Origin: Candidatus Nealsoniibacteriota bacterium
GTDB lineage: Bacteria > Patescibacteriota > Minisyncoccia > Minisyncoccales > PWPS01
Direction: 5' to 3'
NCBI GenBank assembly: GCA_003554445.1
Contig: PWGJ01000065.1
Location: 1 to 7,353, forward strand
Length of the DNA stretch: 7,353 nt
The notes below the pieces were generated by a model, which saw only the letters and a list, made by a program, of their open reading frames with translations, did not search any database and had not been told where the DNA came from. A program made the translations under genes and the position numbers. Below are positions 5,892 to 7,353 of the stretch, piece by piece. How positions within the stretch are numbered: the first letter of the stretch is position 1; every line of letters starts with the position of its first letter.

Positions 5892-7091
5892 CTAACTGAT
5901 CAGTTTAATTATATTTGCCCGCTCTAACTCTATAATTTCATTTTTAGATAATCCACAAGATAACAATATTTCTTCAGTATGTTGCCCAAGTACAGGTGAG
6001 GGCGTAATTGCTTTTCCAGGTTTCTTTTCTAAAATTGGCATTGCCTCTATAGTATAATATTCCCCAATTCTTGAATGATTAATTTTTTTTAGAATTTGAT
6101 TGTTATCAACTTGTTCTAAATTAAAGGTCTCTTTATAACTATATATCGGAGCACATATGAGGTCGTTGCCTTCAAAAAGCTTGCACCAATGTTCAGTGTC
6201 ACGAGTTTTTAAAACTTCTTCGATTATTGATTTTATGCTCGATCTGTTATTAATTCTATCCTCATTTGATTTAAATCTCTCATCACTTATAAGTTCTGGT
6301 TTACCAATAATTTCACATAGCTTTTGCCACCTTGTAGGTGAATAAGCTGCCAACATGATATAACCATCTTTTGTTTCATATGCTTCATTTGGACAGGAAT
6401 AAGGTGCTTTACTTCCAATCTTTTTGGGTAAAATGTTTGTTGCCAAGTAAGCAGCTATAGTAAATTTTTGAATTAATAAAGCAGAATCAAACAAGTTGAC
6501 ATCAACTCTTTGCCCAACACCACTTTTTAATCTTTCGAATAATGATAGTAAAATGCCTTGTGTTGCCACCATACCGGAAACAAAATCAGCAATAGGATTT
6601 GGCACTTTAATAGGTTCTAGATTCTCAAAACCTAAAGTACTCATTAGCCCTGAAGTAGCCTGAATTATTCCATCAACACCTGGCTTATTCTTCCATGGCC
6701 CTGTTTGTCCATAGGCTGATATCGAGCAATAGATAATCTTAGAATTCATTTTTTTGAGAACTTCATAGTCCAAACCTAAACGTGACATAACTCCAGGCCT
6801 AAAAGTTTCTACTAAGACATCAGCTCTTTCAATTAATTTTTTCAATAATTCTAATCCTTTATTAGTTTTTAAATCAATAACGACGCTCTTTTTGTTTCTA
6901 TTAACTTCCATAAACACTGCAGATTCACCATCAATAAGTGGAATTAAGGTTCTTCCCCAATCTCCATTAGGTGGCTCTATTTTTATGATTTCTGCACCAA
7001 AATCACCTAGGACACTTGTACACAAAGGCCCAGCAGCACCCTGCCCCAAATCAATTACCGTAACATTTTCCAGAATACTTTTATCATCCAT
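5892..7091 (-). CDS. Class III (CaiB/BaiF) CoA-transferase, BbsE/BbsF-like
   Basis: This 399-residue family III CoA-transferase moves CoA from a donor such as succinyl-CoA to an acid, activating it for beta-oxidation. N-terminal VTVIDLGQGAAGPLC and LGDFGAEIIKIEPPNGDWGR form the CoA-binding start. NRNKKSVVIDLKTNKGLELL, then DVLVETFRPGVMSRLG and the SAYGQTGPW block follow. KPGVDGIIQATSG carries Asp140, equivalent to the catalytic Asp169 of formyl-CoA transferase. The C-terminal SPVLGQHTEEIL is typical. Length is normal. ATG at 7091 has GAGGAA (7098-7103) 6 nt upstream. It is the first pathway gene of the series in this window. In the toluene pathway BbsE and BbsF form a two-subunit succinyl-CoA:benzylsuccinate CoA-transferase; here one subunit with an intact Asp is seen. 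The substrate is inferred from neighbours only. Confidence 0.88.
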   Translation of the reverse strand: MDDKSILENVTVIDLGQGAAGPLCTSVLGDFGAEIIKIEPPNGDWGRTLIPLIDGESAVFMEVNRNKKSVVIDLKTNKGLELLKKLIERADVLVETFRPGVMSRLGLDYEVLKKMNSKIIYCSISAYGQTGPWKNKPGVDGIIQATSGLMSTLGFENLEPIKVPNPIADFVSGMVATQGILLSLFERLKSGVGQRVDVNLFDSALLIQKFTIAAYLATNILPKKIGSKAPYSCPNEAYETKDGYIMLAAYSPTRWQKLCEIIGKPELISDERFKSNEDRINNRSSIKSIIEEVLKTRDTEHWCKLFEGNDLICAPIYSYKETFNLEQVDNNQILKKINHSRIGEYYTIEAMPILEKKPGKAITPSPVLGQHTEEILLSCGLSKNEIIELERANIIKLIS

Positions 7092-7237
7092 AAACGCTTC
7101 CTCGCTTTCGATTAGAACATATTGCTCAAAAATCTTTAACTATATTAACCAAGCATTAGAAAGGGATTATTACCTAAGTATCGCACCAAATTAGTCTTGC
7201 TCTTTGAAAAGGCAATATAAACGGTTTGTATTACTGC

Positions 7238-7271
7238 TTGCATAACAGCCACAATATATGGTATACTGTGG
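7238..7271 (+). promoter_or_regulatory. Putative plus-strand promoter with overlapping dyad
   Basis: TTGCAT (7238-7243) and TATACT (7262-7267) are separated by 18 nt and match sigma-A -35 and -10 boxes fairly well. CCACA (7249-7253) and TGTGG (7267-7271) form a dyad spanning the -10 box, which could be an operator. It points toward the gene that seems to start at 7340. Confidence 0.4.
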
Positions 7272-7339
7272 ATAAATGCAGCATATTTAGGAATGCTAAC
7301 CCTAAATAATGGCTGTTTTACAAGGAGGCTTTTAACCAA

Positions 7340-7353
7340 ATGGATTGCCCACA
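7340..7353 (+). CDS. Start of a divergent gene, cut by window edge
   Basis: ATG at 7340 follows AAGGAGG (7322-7328) with an 11-nt gap, and a promoter-like sequence lies upstream. Only four full codons are visible (Met-Asp-Cys-Pro, then a His or Gln codon). A Met-Asp-Cys-Pro start would fit a zinc-ribbon N-terminus such as those on some transposases, but this is a guess from four residues. It diverges from the CoA-transferase gene across a 248-bp intergenic region. Confidence 0.35.

Noticed and set aside
7111..7139. TTAAAG-N17-TCTAAT as the CoA-transferase promoter on the minus strand
   Set aside because: The -35 match is poor and the start point would fall almost on the ribosome site, so support is too weak.
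6892..7194. Plus-strand open frame opposite the start of the CoA-transferase
   Set aside because: Antisense shadow of a conserved N-terminus; it runs into intergenic sequence with no supported product.
7145..7339. A 64-codon minus-strand frame upstream of the CoA-transferase
   Set aside because: It overlaps the divergent promoter region, has no good ribosome site and no recognisable sequence.
1..7353. CRISPR arrays, tRNA or rRNA genes
   Set aside because: No regularly spaced direct repeats, cloverleaf-like segments or rRNA sequence were seen.

Overview
The window comes from an AT-rich bacterial chromosome, most likely an anaerobic Firmicute such as a Clostridia/Peptococcaceae-type organism. 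This is inferred from the AT-rich coding style, strong AGGAGG-type ribosome binding sites, a TTG start and the mix of insertion-sequence relics. It is not proven by any marker gene.

Layout. Positions 1-1600 are mobile-element debris: a GC-rich hairpin (73-102), the C-terminal stub of a transposase on the minus strand (153-353), and a decayed IS3-like element (about 413-1601) with a good orfA and a broken orfB. From 1649 to 7091 five CoA-ester metabolism genes all lie on the minus strand. In transcription order (right to left) they are a class III CoA-transferase (7091-5892), an enoyl-CoA hydratase (5213-4422), a short-chain dehydrogenase (4375-3620), a DUF35 zinc-ribbon protein (about 3173-2796) and an SCP2-type thiolase (2791-1649). 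Two stretches of mobile-element or unexplained DNA interrupt the series: an IS5/IS1182-like transposase 3' fragment (about 5291-5772) and a 430-bp gene-free stretch (3189-3619). At the right edge a divergent plus-strand gene appears to begin at 7340.

How the genes work together. CoA-transferase, enoyl-CoA hydratase, SDR dehydrogenase and a thiolase coupled to a zinc-ribbon DUF35 subunit are the gene types of the bbs operon. That operon beta-oxidises benzylsuccinate after fumarate addition to toluene; the related bns genes act on 2-naphthylmethylsuccinate. The genes here also follow pathway order: CoA activation, [dehydrogenation], hydration, oxidation, thiolysis. No acyl-CoA dehydrogenase (BbsG-type) is present, and the transposase scar occupies the slot where it would fit. 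Only one CoA-transferase and one SDR are present, whereas BbsEF and BbsCD are two-subunit enzymes. I read this as a bbs-like or related aryl/alkyl-succinate (or other branched acyl-CoA) beta-oxidation cluster, possibly rearranged or eroded by insertion sequences. The substrate cannot be fixed from this window, because no glycyl-radical synthase or other signature gene is present.
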